A DNA stretch of 64,000 nucleotides. Origin: Ctena decussata (taxonomy: Eukaryota; Mollusca; Bivalvia; Lucinida; Lucinidae). Below, in pieces: positions 31,936 to 43,602 of the stretch (position 1 is the first letter of the stretch; every line of letters begins with the position of its first letter). Under the pieces are notes generated by a model. It was not told where the DNA came from, ran no database searches, and saw only the letters and a program-made list of their open reading frames with translations. Position numbers and translations under genes: made by a program. The stretch covers positions 13,255,001-13,319,000 of the forward strand of contig OZ022502.1 in the NCBI GenBank assembly GCA_963989385.1. Reading direction: 5' to 3'.

Positions 31936-33790
31936 TAAATTTACTTAGCCGAAATAGAAAATAATTAAAGCTACAGATTTTTGCATATTTTGAAGCAAGA
32001 ACTTTCAATCTATTTTTTCGACATACTTCTAATATAAAAATGGCTGGGAAATATAAAGACAGTGATTTTGTCAAAACTTATCAAATACCAAGAAATGTCT
32101 TCCAGCTTCAAAATTCACACAAGAAGAAAAGACAAATATTCCATTACCAATGAAAAGGCAGTTCACAAAACTACTCAAGCAATGATCTAGCTAGGGTTCA
32201 CAATAGATAGGGTAACAAAGATTTGCCACAAGGGGAATACAGCTTTGACAGGTAAAAATTATCTCCTTAAAGTGATTCGCTTTAATGATGCTCAATATAA
32301 ATATAGTTAAAATAAAAATTATTGAAACAATGGCTTATTTATGCCATCAATTAGTCACCAAAATATTATACAAAAAGACATTTCAGCCAAACTCACTTGA
32401 TTCTAAAATGATTTAACAAAAAGAATATGAACATCTGTCCATGTTACATAAGTCTAAAGAAATAAATCCATTAAAATTATAGCTCATAGCATATGGAAAA
32501 AGTTTGCCATTATGCAACCAATTCTGCGATTTTTTTTATTTGCAATGATCACTGCAGTGCCCGAAGCATTATATGCTAATATGGTTAGCATCAGGTAAGG
32601 AAGCAACAACTTACGTAGTAGGAATAAGCAGATCATGAGAAAAATGAACAGCCCTTACCAAGGTAGATGGTCATAAGGCTCGCCTAAACCAAAACATACA
32701 TATACTGGCGTGTAAAAACTCTCGTTTTACTTAGTTAAGTCCTGTCTAACGGTGGGCAGATGGGGAAGCAGAAAAACGTTTGCATTTCCATTCCGGTCGA
32801 TTATGGGACCTGTCAATTTTTAAAGAATAGTCCTTTACTGTTTGGCATATCTAGGAAACACTTTAATAAAATGACTGAGTAAGGAAGGGTTCCTGTTACG
32901 TTCACAGTTTTGACTGACTGTGTTAAATTCCCCTAGCAGGGGTTTTTATGCATGACCACGTAGTGCATTCACTATTTGCAATATTTCGAAGAAAACTAAC
33001 AGACATGATTGAACAAAGGAAATCTTACGGTGACAGGCAGCATTTTGTCTGACGGGATTATCAGCCACGGGGATATATACTTTTTACAAAAAAAATGTAT
33101 TTCGTCATGAAATCAATTACCATTCGTAATATATTAATGGAACGTAATAGAAAAAAATATAGTAAGGTAGGCTTTCTTTTACAATAAAACAACGGGCAGA
33201 TGACTTTGAAATGACGTTGTAATGACCTCGGTGGACGTCTTTATGTTTTACGACGTCATCGGAAGGATTTTCCTTTCCAGTTTCTAATACCATGGTGAAA
33301 CGTCACAAGAATGATCAATGTAAAAAAAGATTTCTATTGCAAGCAGAATTTTATCGGACGAGGTTATCGCCTTTGCTGCACTGCAATATTGTGGTTTTGC
33401 AAAATTAAAATCTGAAATAGTTCCTTTAAGAGCAGATAATACATTCAGAAGAAGGAACATGGGCCAGACTACGTAGTTTCGGCTAATAAAGCCTCGTCAG
33501 TGACCCTGACAATATCTGGTGACGAAACCAGAGAAAGCATACTGCACCGGGGTTATTATTCTGACAATAACAACAGTATTATTCGTTGTATCTGCATTAT
33601 GCCTATCAACCTTTCTGAAGCAAATATGTTCAGACCGGGGTTCAAAATATACGACCACCGGCCAGAACATGCGCATATGTTCAAAAAAACTGATACTCAG
33701 AGTAATTATAAAAGTGAAATTCCAATGATTTCACCAGGTCTTGTATAAGGTTGGTGAACGTCTGATTACAGGTCTTTGCATCTATTTCAG

Positions 33791-33941
33791 ATACATTTTC
33801 CCGTCTACTATGGCACCATCTGCGGTACAGGGTTTAAGAAAGTAATCACAACGTTCTCACAAGGGGCATTGCTTTATTTCAATTCCGATCACACAGTTAA
33901 TAGATTTGGATTTAATATGTCATTTTCACAGATTACCAGCG
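33791..33941 (+). CDS. Exon: C-terminal half of CUB-1
   Basis: The acceptor is CTATTTCAG and the donor G/GTAAGT; phase 0 to 1, 151 nt. The translation shows 'YYGTICGTGFKKV', 'GALLYFNSDHTV' and 'RFGFNMSFSQI'. These are the CG, L..F.SD and GF...F elements of a CUB second half, where the usual final Tyr is Ser-Phe-like. It joins in frame with the exon ending at 20203. Confidence 0.83.
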
Positions 33942-34144
33942 GTAAGTTAAACCTGAAAGCGCTGGGCACGTTCTGAATAATTACTTAAGTGAACACGAGC
34001 AATACCAAGGTATTTTTCGGAGTACTTGAAGATGTATAATACATAATTTCGTTTAGCCCGATGAATACCTGAGTATTTACCGGGTTTACTAAAGTAATTA
34101 TGCCGAACGTGTCCGCTGTTTTACATTTTTTTACTAAGTATCAC

Positions 34145-34208
34145 CAATCGGAACACCGCTCAGCTAATTCCGTGAATTCATGGAACTGACCGAGCGGTGC
34201 TCCGATTG
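34145..34208. repeat. Short perfect-arm hairpin
   Basis: CAATCGGAACACCGCTC pairs with GAGCGGTGCTCCGATTG (one mismatch), with a loop that itself contains TTCC..GAATTC..GGAA symmetry. Confidence 0.75.
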
Positions 34209-34539
34209 AAAGTATTACGTCTTTCTCTGTTTTAGTAAATATCATGAAAATTAAAAGCTTGATAGTCGCCATAATAATTTATCCTACGGTTATCAAAAAT
34301 AGTTTGATGCAGCGAATTCTCGATATTTCAATGTCGAAATTCATCTTAATCTTCTGATATTACAAAGTAAATTTTCTGGACCCCGAAAATTTTCTTTGAG
34401 ATATCAGTGATTTGAGATATCCGGGGTTGAAATGTAAAGAAAAATAGGAACTATGCCTAAATTATTATATTATTTGATATAGAGAGATACTTTGAAATAA
34501 GGGGAGTCAACTGTATAACATTCATTTAGATAAAACGAA

Positions 34540-35170
34540 TCATTTTTGTCGCACCTGCTTTAGTAGATGCAAAATAGGAGTTAACTTTTTCGTCCTTCCG
34601 TCATTCATTCCGATCGTCCGTACTTTGGCGTTTAAGACCGTTTTTCAAACTATGATGCCTACAGTTATCAAACCTTGTAGTTTAAAGTTTTTTTCTTAGA
34701 ATGTTCTTGAGGAATGTTGCACTTTTTCCTATATTTTACGCTCTGCTGACTTTGTAATATTTCAAGTCCAAAGTTACATCGATCTTAGCGCTTTAAAGCC
34801 ATTTGGCTCAAACTAAGATACTTGCAATCACCAGTCCTGGTGCTAAATTTCTTTTCAGAATGTTTCCGATGCATAATGCACTTTTTATTACTCTTGATCC
34901 ATATTTCACACTCTGCTGATTTTGTAAAATATCACGTCCAATGTAACAAAGATCCTAGCATGTAAGTTCATTTCTGTCAAAGTATGATACCTATAATGAT
35001 CAAACCTGGCATGGAGTTTCTTCTTGAAATGTCTCAAGGGTTATTGCACTTATTTCAACCTTTCATCCTTAATTCATGGGCTGCTGACTTTGTAAAAGTT
35101 AACGTTCAACATTGCAATGCCCCTAGCATTTAAGTTCAGTTTTCTTTCAAAACAATGCATTTAATCATCA
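34540..35170. repeat. About four diverged tandem units of about 170 bp
   Basis: 'CTCTGCTGACTTTGTAATAT'-like and 'TTGCACTTTTT'-like strings recur at about 34720-34760, 34880-34920 and 35045-35090, each followed by 'GATCYTAGC'-like text. Non-coding. Confidence 0.6.
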
Positions 35171-35499
35171 AACCAGGGGTGAAGCCTTCTCTAGACTGCG
35201 GTAAAGCTCCAGAACTGCTCAAAAATTTTGTCGAGGCCACTACGACCGTAAAATCTAGTATGACGTTACAATTTAATACGGGGCTGAAAAAAGCTCATTT
35301 ACCCCTACATTTTATGGTTAATTAGTGTCTAAATTCGAAATAATTGTTGATCGGCATATTTTTCTCTGATCGGTTTAGGAAAATAATGTGTCGTTATAAA
35401 AAAACGGATACAAGTGAGTAAGTAAACTCAGACTTAATGTCCCACGAACAAATAGGGCATATGGAGACCTCGCCCTGAGTTTATTTTCTTTTGGATGTT

Positions 35500-35645
35500 T
35501 TTGATGCACCTCTAGGAGCCAAGTCAGCTAAAAATTGAAAGAGGTGGCACCCTCTGCTATCCTTGGTTTGACTACGTTTTCTTCTAGCCATAACCTTCAG
35601 AAAGGAGGTTTGATTGTTCTGCTCTTAAAATTTTATTGTCATGAT
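35500..35645 (+). repeat. Left arm of inverted repeat (with 40150-40290)
   Basis: 'CTCTAGGAGCCAA', 'GAGGTGGCACCCTCTGCTAT', 'CCTTCAGAAA' and 'GGTTTGATTGTTCTGCT' then 'AAATTTTATTGTC' occur in this order here and in reverse complement at 40290-40150. Confidence 0.65.
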
Positions 35646-37544
35646 CCTTTTTTTCACATGTGTTTCTTGGTACCCTACGGCAGAAAACAACACCATTAAG
35701 GTATGTATTATTGCATTGTTACACTTCAGTGGAATTCATGCTTTGAAACAATGTCATTCTTTTTCCACTCAAGGGATATCGTTTCAATACAGGTGTTACT
35801 TATTAGAGCCATAATGCGTCAAAACGATTTTCTGCTTTCTTTTTTTAGCATTTTTCTATATGAATTTACCCCACCCACTTGAGAAACAGGTAGGCTAAAT
35901 TGTTCAATGAGATAACCCTCAATAATCGTGTCCATTAAATAGCATAGTGGTTAGGCAGATTTAAATGTCCAAAAACACAAACAAAATATGTTCCGCACTC
36001 AAATATGATTGGCATGGTATTGTGTATATAAAGAGTGATCCATGCTACCCATGCAAAAAAATGTCCAAAGAAATAATGAAACATGTAAACAAACACCATT
36101 TTAGGTCACATGCCTACTCTTTGCCCTTATAATACTTAACTGTGGTCTGCAGGTATTCAGTTATAACAAATCAAAACAGACTTCGGGCTGCAAGTCTATT
36201 TTACTACCCCATAGTAACGTCTTACTACTCGTCTTAGTACTTTACCTTTATGGTGCTATTTCCAGTTTGATGTCGTGGGTTGGTTGTTGCACAGAGAATC
36301 AATTCCTAAATGTTGCCTTTTACACTATTAGATCTGTTTTGACCTTCTCCCATAAAAACTTTATAATAAATCACAGATTTATTGCCTTATCACATGTATT
36401 TTCACCAAAGTAACGTCTATAACAAGTTAAAAGGTAAGAGTTTTTTTACTTTACTGCCACAAACGTGGCTAGAGTGAATAGCTCTCTCTTACTTCATCAT
36501 AATGAAAATCACGTTTATGATCATTTGGGCTCATTCTGAATCAGTTTGAAAAAAGACTTTAGCTCAAGCTATTGCTTGGAGGCATTGGCAGTGTAGTAAC
36601 ATTACATTACTGAATACACGCTCAGTTAAAACCGAGATTAATGTAGTGTTTTCTCTGATGCGTATCTTGCTTCCAGAGAACTTTTCTTTGGAATTTAGTT
36701 AAGCTTTTATCATTCCTACAGAGCTAAAAGAGAACTGATATATTGTGGCGCAATATAACTCTGCTATTTTTTTTAGCCTCCTTTCTTAATGCGGGGAGGG
36801 GGAGAGGGGGATTACGAGTTGACCAGTTTTGGAAGGGTTTCATATCTAGGGAAGCAAACAGGATGTCACAAACGTTGTCATCCATCAAACAAATGGCAAT
36901 AAAAGATAGAGGTGTGGCCATTTACATTTACACAGTATTGTTTCAATGGCATGCTTGAAGATAATCTAAAAGCAAAAACTACCTGCGAGAAAAGAAAGCA
37001 GATTTGGTTTCATTGATTCTGTTCTTGAAAGTGCAGATGACATTTCCAGCCATGGGTAATATTGCTGTGACATATTGTCATTATCTTCAGTTCATTATCA
37101 ACATGACTTTTAAATCAAATCAATGAAAAAATCACTGCCTTAAACTCCTAGTTAGGAAGTCAAAAAAGGTAACGTATACAACATTAAACAATAAAAGAGT
37201 TATCAGATTACCCTTTTACTGTTAACAAGTGTTGATATTTATGCTTGAGTAGCCTTTAGCAGAAAGAAACCCGTCCTAAAGTAATCCTCAAATGTTGAAA
37301 GCAAAACATTGGGCTTACGAATGTTAACATAACAGCAGTATAACCATAAATCTCTGAAGAGATTTAAAAATTTGATTTACCCATTTCATTGCTTCAAATC
37401 GCCATTGTTACAAACAAGCATAAATACACATAAACTTTCTATATAGTGCCTAATTTGCATCGGTATAATGCCTATTTAAGGTGTTTTGCTTGCAAACGGA
37501 TATTTTCTGCACATGGTAACACGAGCATTGATATGAAAAGTAAA

Positions 37545-37765
37545 TACAGTCAGATCCCACATCCCGCCCTTGAACCAAACGGGAAAGAAGCACACACACA
37601 AATTGACAAAAGTTCACGAAAGACATGCACGGTAAACGTAATTAACAGTTCTTTCCCAAACAGGTTGTCATTAAGCAACCCCAACTGAAAACAGCCAGAA
37701 CATATATGTTTACCTATCTTATATTACAAAACAAAACAGATAGCAAAATGGGCAGCTATTCAGGT
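37545..37765 (-). repeat. Dispersed repeat R1, partial copy 3
   Basis: Shares 'AATTGACAAAAGTTCA', 'GCACGGTAAAC' and 'GGGCAGCTATTCAGGTGACC' with the R1 copy at 23430-23815. Confidence 0.55.
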
Positions 37766-40149
37766 GACCATATTGCTAGATGGCCTTATATAAGCCTACT
37801 TCTTAACAATAAAAGAGTTCGTTCGGAGATCTGAGGAACCGTCAATGCTTCATCTTATTGAATTCAAACATTATTTAACGGTATCATTACAAACCACAAT
37901 ATTTAATCTCACAACTTGTTTACATTTAAATGTTGTATGCGTTACCTTTTTTTACTATCAAACAAATGAGATAAAGTAAGTGAATTATCATTGATTCGAT
38001 TGATTAATATCATTTTGATAATGTCATAATCATATTAGTCGTGCCTAGACAGCATCGTCTGCACTTGCCAGTAATCTGATATGTCCTTACTTCCAGATGA
38101 TCTTCAAACATATTATGGAAATAATACTGTTAATGTTAATGGACAAACCTCAATGTTTTACTGCAATTTGTTAGAACGGAAACAAGATTCTCGACCTCTT
38201 ATTTTCTTCTGTGGCTGGTTTAAACTTTAAAGATTTACTTTTAACAGAAACACTTTTCTCCTACAAAGGCAAATTCTTTCTTTTAAGAGTTTACTCCCAT
38301 TAAGGAGGGAAGGAAAGGTAAACTTGGCAGTTATTTCACGTAAGATTGTATCCATTCACCTAAAATTCTTGAAATGATAGGAGCTTAACTAAATTGTGAT
38401 TGAAGATTCTCTTGTAGTAAAATAATCATCACAGAAAACAAAGACATCAACCTCGGTGTATGGGAATAAAATATTATAACACTTTCAATGCCCCCTAGCA
38501 CCAGCTTCGGCTGATTTTTTTTTCAATTCTCCGAATGAGACCAAATAATACCAAAGAAACACATATTTTTCAATAAATGAAGTACAGGGAAGCATTTTGC
38601 CGTAGCCATATGGCACTTAACACTAGCAGAGGAGTAAAAATAACACTTTTTAGCGTTATATACGTTACTTTGGTTTAAATTTATGCTAAACGCCCAAAAT
38701 ATTTTTAACCATGGTTTAAATATTGCTTTTAAAAGAATAGCTCAAAACAGATAAAGTAGTGTTAACTGGCAGCGATCAAGAATGGATTCAATGGGTGCCA
38801 CAACCCTCCCATGATACCAAACTAGAAGAAATAAAATAAAGTAAAAAGACAAGTACTCAAATAATACTAGCAAGTAGCAAAATTAACATGCAGTCCATTC
38901 CATGCAGATGACCTCATAGCTAGCATTTTACCAACATAACAAGGCACACACAACGCCTATTTTCAACAGGATAATGGCAAATTACAGACGAAATAAACCA
39001 ATGTTTCGAAAACAACAGAACAGTGGACAGCACAAACTTTAACATAAATACACCACAATGAATAAACCGCCTTGGAAATATCGCTGATTAATTACATACT
39101 GTAGGTTTAAACGATTTCACATTCATGTAAAAAATAATTCAACCTAATATGGTCTTGGCGTATTTTGCATTTGCAACATCTAATCTCAAGGAATATTTTT
39201 AAATAAAAGTTACAAACGTTACCTTTCTAAGTACAAAACTGTAATCTATCAAAACTTAGTTTGTATTGTGTGATTCTTAAAAAGTATTAAGATATTAATG
39301 AATATAAATAAATTTAGTACTTTTCCATGTGCAGATTAATTCACGAGCGCTTTCTTTAGTACTTTTCCATGTGCAGATTAATTCACAAGCGCTTTCTTTA
39401 ATTTTTGGGACAATCTAAATTTTTCTTGTCAAGTAAACAACATTGTTTGCTGTCTGAGTAGGCGACTAAACTATGCAGAATTTTTTTTTTGATAAATAAT
39501 GAATATAATTAGCTTAACTTTGTTAATTTGTTTAACAGGAAAGTTCCAAATGAATGTATTCCTGGAGGAATGACAGTCTTTTTATACAAACATGTTAATC
39601 TGTTAAGTCCGTTACTTTGCTAAAGAAATGTATTGTATGTTTAAAACTTATTTCAACTATTGTGTTGCATCATGTTTAGTATGATCTGAAGGAAACAGGT
39701 CAACTTTTCTGTTTACAATAACTTATTAGCTATGTTTTATCAAACAATTGCGTTTTAAGTTTTAAAGGGGTACATGAACTGTTATAACGAAAATAACATC
39801 CCCGATGTTCTTAACTGTTTTCTGTGCAGCTTAATTTATAGCATATTAACTTTTCTTAAAGAAAATATTGAGATTTGATACAGTTAAATCATTACGGCAT
39901 ATTGATCATCGATTCTTATTTTATATAATTAAAATTTAATAGGGTAATGTAAACAACTGCCCATTACAGATTTATGCAAGTTTTTTAAAGGTGGCAAACG
40001 CTAAATCTGATCACTACAGGTCAAAACAATCATTTTAATATATAAAACAAATATTACACCCGACTGACTACTCTCTGTCTTTTCTAGGACTCTTATGGAA
40101 TCATATTTGCTTCACTATAGCAAGTCACACCCATCGCTTATTTTGACTA

Positions 40150-40290
40150 TTTTGACAATAAAATTTGACTAGCAGAACAATCAAACCTAGTTTCTGAAGG
40201 TTCAGACTATTCAAAAATACATTCAAACTAAGTATAGCAGAGGGTGCCACCTCCGACCCTTATTTTGGCAAGATAGGCGATTTTGGCTCC
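40150..40290 (-). repeat. Right arm of inverted repeat (with 35500-35645)
   Basis: The reverse complement matches the left arm through 'GGAGGTGGCACCCTCTGCTA' and 'GGTTTGATTGTTCTGCT'. The arms bound about 4.8 kb of AT-rich non-coding DNA. Confidence 0.65.
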
Positions 40291-40349
40291 TAGAGTAATA
40301 CCATCAAAATAAGTATCGTCAATAGGCAACTTAAAAGCTTCAATAATTT

Positions 40350-40935
40350 CTGTTTGTTTGACATAGTTTTTATCTCATTTGTCCGGCGGCGAATGTTGAA
40401 TGGGATACAATAATTTCAGTTTCTTAATCGTCGTTTTTATCCGATTTGTCCAACGGCGAATGGTAAATGGGATTCAATAATTTCAGTTTGTTTATCTTTT
40501 GTTTTTATTCGATTTATCCAGCGGCAAATGGTGACTGGGATTCAGTTATTTCGGTTTGTGTATCATCGTTTTTATCCAATTTGTTCAGCGGCGAATGGTG
40601 AATGGGAGTCAGTCATTTCAGTTTATATTTTATCGTTTTTATTCAATTTGTCCAGCGTCGAATGGATAATGGAATTCCATAATTTCAGTGTGTTCGTCAT
40701 CGTTTTTCATCCAGTTTGTCAAGCGGCGAATGGTAAATGGGATTCAATAATTTCAGTTTATATATATCGTATGTTATCCAATTTGTCCTGCGGGAATGAT
40801 GAATGAGATTCAATTATCTTCGTTTTTATTCAATTTGTCCAGCGCCAAATGGCGAATGGGATTCGATATTTTTTGTTTGTTTATCATCTTTTTTTTATCT
40901 AATTTTCCCAGCGGTGAATGGTGAATGTGATTCTG
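40350..40935 (+). repeat. 67-bp minisatellite built from the 3' splice site of the CUB-2 exon
   Basis: Nine units with a period of 67-69 bp (one shortened). Each reads T-rich tract, 'TTTGTCCAGCGGCGAATGG' and 'AATGGGATTCAATAATTTCA'. The last unit is the genuine acceptor (AG at 40910-40911) and the first codons of the exon. AG is preserved at 40520, 40587, 40654, 40722 and 40841 and lost in the others, so the array is a row of decoy 3' splice sites. Confidence 0.88.
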
Positions 40936-41141
40936 TCCTTACGGGATCATCAGGGTACATAACATCAACTGACGCCAATTTTGATGGACAGTATGACGGA
41001 GGACTGGATTGTCAGTGGAGCATTGCACTTGGATATTCAAACGTGATTGTACTTGACGTTTTAAAACAAGACATTCATCAAAGCAAGAAATCACCAATTT
41101 ATCAAGACGAGAACATAATTTGTGGGAATGATTTCTTAATG
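40912..41141 (+). CDS. Exon: N-terminal half of CUB-2
   Basis: The acceptor is TTTTCCCAG and the donor ATG/GTAACA; phase 1 to 0, 230 nt. The translation shows 'NGECDSV', 'SGYITSTDANFDGQYDGG', 'DCQWSIALGYSNVIVLDVL' and 'IICGNDFLM'. All first-half CUB features, including C.W.I and the Cys before the D, are present. It continues in frame into 43452. Confidence 0.9.
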
Positions 41142-41158
41142 GTAACATTTAATTAAGA

Positions 41159-41337
41159 TGAGCCGCGACACGACGGAACCAACTAAAGTGGCGTGTTTAC
41201 TCAGCGAAGCCTCAGCATCCGCCCAATCTTTTCAGAGAATTTCGCTGCCCGCATGGAGCTAGCTATCTTAAAAGTGCTCAGCGACACTGATCTGAGTCTT
41301 TGCTCACATGCCACTCTGTTTATCGTGTGGCGGCTCA
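41159..41337. mobile_element. 238-bp foldback MITE, shortened copy 4
   Basis: Starts TGAGCCGCGACACGAC and ends GTGTGGCGGCTCA. Internal deletions reduce it to 179 bp. It begins only 17 bp after the exon donor. Confidence 0.75.
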
Positions 41338-41539
41338 TTTAGAATTTGTTAGTAGCTGTTGATGTATAGACACTGAAATGGTGGTACTGCCGTTCTAGCC
41401 ATAAAATTGAGTTTTTGGGTAACGTGTGTTGAGTCGTGATAGTTGTAACTTTTTCAATTCTGCTGATCGTTTTGAGAAGTAACTTGGGAAAAATCAGTCA
41501 AATATTATAAAACTCTTTAGATATTGTTAATACCCACCA

Positions 41540-41760
41540 GTTTAATGCTTCCCGAAAGGTGAGCATTTAGTTGTCGCTTGGTCCGTCTGTCCGTTCCATC
41601 CATCCGTCCGCCCTTACCAGAGCTACATTGTGGGATGGTCAGTGAGAAATAATGTACCTTGTGGGTGATTTTGTATTGTGGGTTGCACCTCACTTTATGA
41701 TGTAAATAAGTTGATTCTTTTGGTTTTGAGGGATGCACCCCACAAGGGGTTCAGTATCAT
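41540..41760. repeat. Molluscan dispersed repeat fragment (GTCCGTC-rich)
   Basis: Contains 'GGTCCGTCTGTCCGTTCC' and 'CATCCGTCCGCCC', then 'CAGAGCTACATTGTGGGATG' and 'GATGCACCCCACAAGGGG'. A related segment lies in inverted orientation at 42170-42330 ('TGCACCCCACATAG', 'CATAATGTAGCTCTGG', 'ACGTCCGTCCGTCCATC'). Confidence 0.5.
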
Positions 41761-41761
41761 T

Positions 41762-41999
41762 TGAGCCGCGACACGACAAAACCAACAATGTGGTTGTGCG
41801 CCCAGCGCAGACTTAGATCAGCCTGGGCATCCGCCCATTTTTATAAGATTCTTTGTTAAGTGCTCAAAGGGTAGCTAAGGGTCTAAGCTACGACCATGCG
41901 GACAGCGAAGACTCTGATCAGACTGGGCGGATGCCCAGGCTGATCTGAGTCTGCGCTGGGCGCACAACCACATTGTTGGTTTTCTCGCGTCGCGGCTCA
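41762..41999. mobile_element. 238-bp foldback MITE, copy 5
   Basis: TGAGCCGCGACACGAC to GCGTCGCGGCTCA, flanked by TT on both sides. Confidence 0.85.
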
Positions 42000-42409
42000 T
42001 TTGTCCAACATTAGGGACACTTGTCGATTGTCTAACTTTAGACTGGCATTAGGTTTCACCCGGATCAATTTATTTCACCCTTTTACGTGATTTGTACACA
42101 CAATTATATAACCCTAATGCCATAAGTCTTATTTATACTCATCTAGCTATTTACTATGCAAAATATGTAAACCACTGTAGAACGGACACCTGTGGACATC
42201 TTTGAGCGCTGCACCCCACATAGATTAATTTTACGTACTTAACATAATAGGTTGCAGAATTCTCCCCTATAGCACTGACCATAATGTAGCTCTGGAAGGT
42301 ACGTCCGTCCGTCCATCTCACTTTGTGCGGAGCATAACTGTGAAAAAAAGTAGAGGGTTCAGACACTGAAAGATGGTAATGAGGGGAGGTGCAGAGCGCA
42401 AGAACCACT

Positions 42410-42760
42410 TCAGATACAGAGGGTGAGGTTGGGCCTGTAAAATCGATTTAAGCCCCCCCCCCACCCCCCAGTAATTCATTACTGACCGTTCCAAGGCGGT
42501 AGTTCTGTTGTGGTTCTCTGTTGCCTGTTTTTGGTGTCAGAGTTTCTGTGATGTTTTACCTTATGTATGTTCTTATTATTTTTGGTTCGGTTTGGGTTGC
42601 TGAGTGGCCACCTTTTGGGAACAAGCTGCTCACTCGGTTGGCCATATGTTCTCTGTATCTTGATTATTTGTAATCTTAGTTGTTTCCAACTATGGTTTGA
42701 GGGCTGGATTTGGATTTTGACTGTTTCAGTTCCTGGTCTTTGCATACTTTTTACTTCTAT
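42410..42760 (+). repeat. Dispersed repeat R1, copy 4
   Basis: 'GAGGTTGGGCCTGTAAAATC', 'TTACTGACCGTTCCAAGGCG' and 'AGCTGCTCACTCGG' match the R1 copies at 14676 and 52260. Confidence 0.65.
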
Positions 42761-42809
42761 CGCAAGTAAATACGAGGTTTGCTCACTTCTCGATTTTAAC
42801 AGAATTTTG

Positions 42810-43320
42810 TTTGTCCGGAGCATACCCCTATAAGTATTAAATGGAACTCATTGAAACCTAATACATTCATAGAGAGCAATGAGGAAAAGTGCAGAGTGCA
42901 AGAACCATAGCCTTGTCGAAGATAATTACAAAGTTATCTCCATTCCTAGATTTTTCAGTCATTTGCTTCTTCGGAGCCGTTTTTTAAAAGTATTAAAGGG
43001 AACTCAGTGAAACTTCAAACATTATAAAGGGCAATTAAAGGAAGTGCAGAGTGCAAGAATCATAACCCTATCATAAGTAATTACGGAGTTAGCTCCTTTC
43101 GTAGCTTTTTGCAGTAGTTTGCTTGTCCGGAGCATATCTCTGTAAGTATTGAAGTGAAATAAATGAGACGTAATACATTGATAGAGGGCACTGACACAAG
43201 TAATCAGGAGTTAATTTCCTTCTTATTTTTTCGCCATTGTATTTTCCTTCTTATTTTTTCGCCTTTGTATGTTTGTCCAGAGCATATCTCTAAACGTATT
43301 AAAGAGAATTCTTAAATAAA
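42810..43320. repeat. Diverged tandem units of about 150-160 bp
   Basis: 'TCCGGAGCATAYCYCTRTAAG' followed by 'TATTAAA..GAACTCA' recurs at about 42816, 42974, 43135 and 43278, with 'AGTGCAGAGTGCAAGAA' in two units. A 29-bp direct duplication lies at about 43215-43272. Confidence 0.6.
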
Positions 43321-43451
43321 TGTTATAGCTGTTCCGACAACCGTACTGCTCGGTCATCAGTCGTATATATTGGTCGACAGTCCGTCTCAATCGACAGCCC
43401 ATGTAGCTTAATTGATATATCTCCTCTTATTGGTATTTTATCCATGTTTAG

Positions 43452-43602
43452 CTATACGAGGACCACCGGGTAATTGGCAAATACTGTGGCAAAAGCATTG
43501 TGCCTCGTTTTACAACCGAGTCCAACATTCTATACGTACTATTTACGACAGACCTGTTTCGTTCTGCAAGAGGATTCGAAGCTGTATATTTCCAGGCCGA
43601 AG
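43452..43602 (+). CDS. Exon: C-terminal half of CUB-2
   Basis: The acceptor is CATGTTTAG and the donor AG/GTATTT; phase 0 to 1, 151 nt. The translation is 'LYEDHRVIGKYCGKSIVPRF', then 'SNILYVLFTTDLF' and 'ARGFEAVYFQAE', with the CUB second-half signature YCG, S.N.L.V.F..D and GF.A.Y. Together with 40912-41141 it makes a complete CUB with four cysteines. Confidence 0.9.

Larger units (their letters stand above)
20204..33790 (+). other. 13.6-kb intron between the two halves of CUB-1
   Basis: No further exon with consistent phase was found. Apart from the repeats listed separately, unassigned parts are 20734-21740, 22400-23340, 24170-24560, 24770-26660 (AT-rich), 29725-31730 (AT-rich, with T-runs near 30645-30690) and 31960-33780. 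Open frames inside are short and lack domain features. Confidence 0.7.
33942..40911 (+). other. 7-kb intron between CUB-1 and CUB-2
   Basis: Listed separately are a hairpin at 34145-34208, a tandem repeat at 34540-35170, an inverted-repeat pair at 35500-35645 and 40150-40290, an R1 fragment at 37545-37765 and a minisatellite before the next exon. The remainder (35650-37540, 37770-40140) is AT-rich and shows no domain-bearing frame. A 41-bp direct duplication lies at about 39317-39398 ('TTTTCCATGTGCAGATTAAT'). Confidence 0.65.

Noticed and set aside
33500..33748. 82-residue frame upstream of the CUB-1 exon
   Set aside because: Overlapping frames of similar length, no domain or signal, and not in phase with the splice acceptor at 33791.
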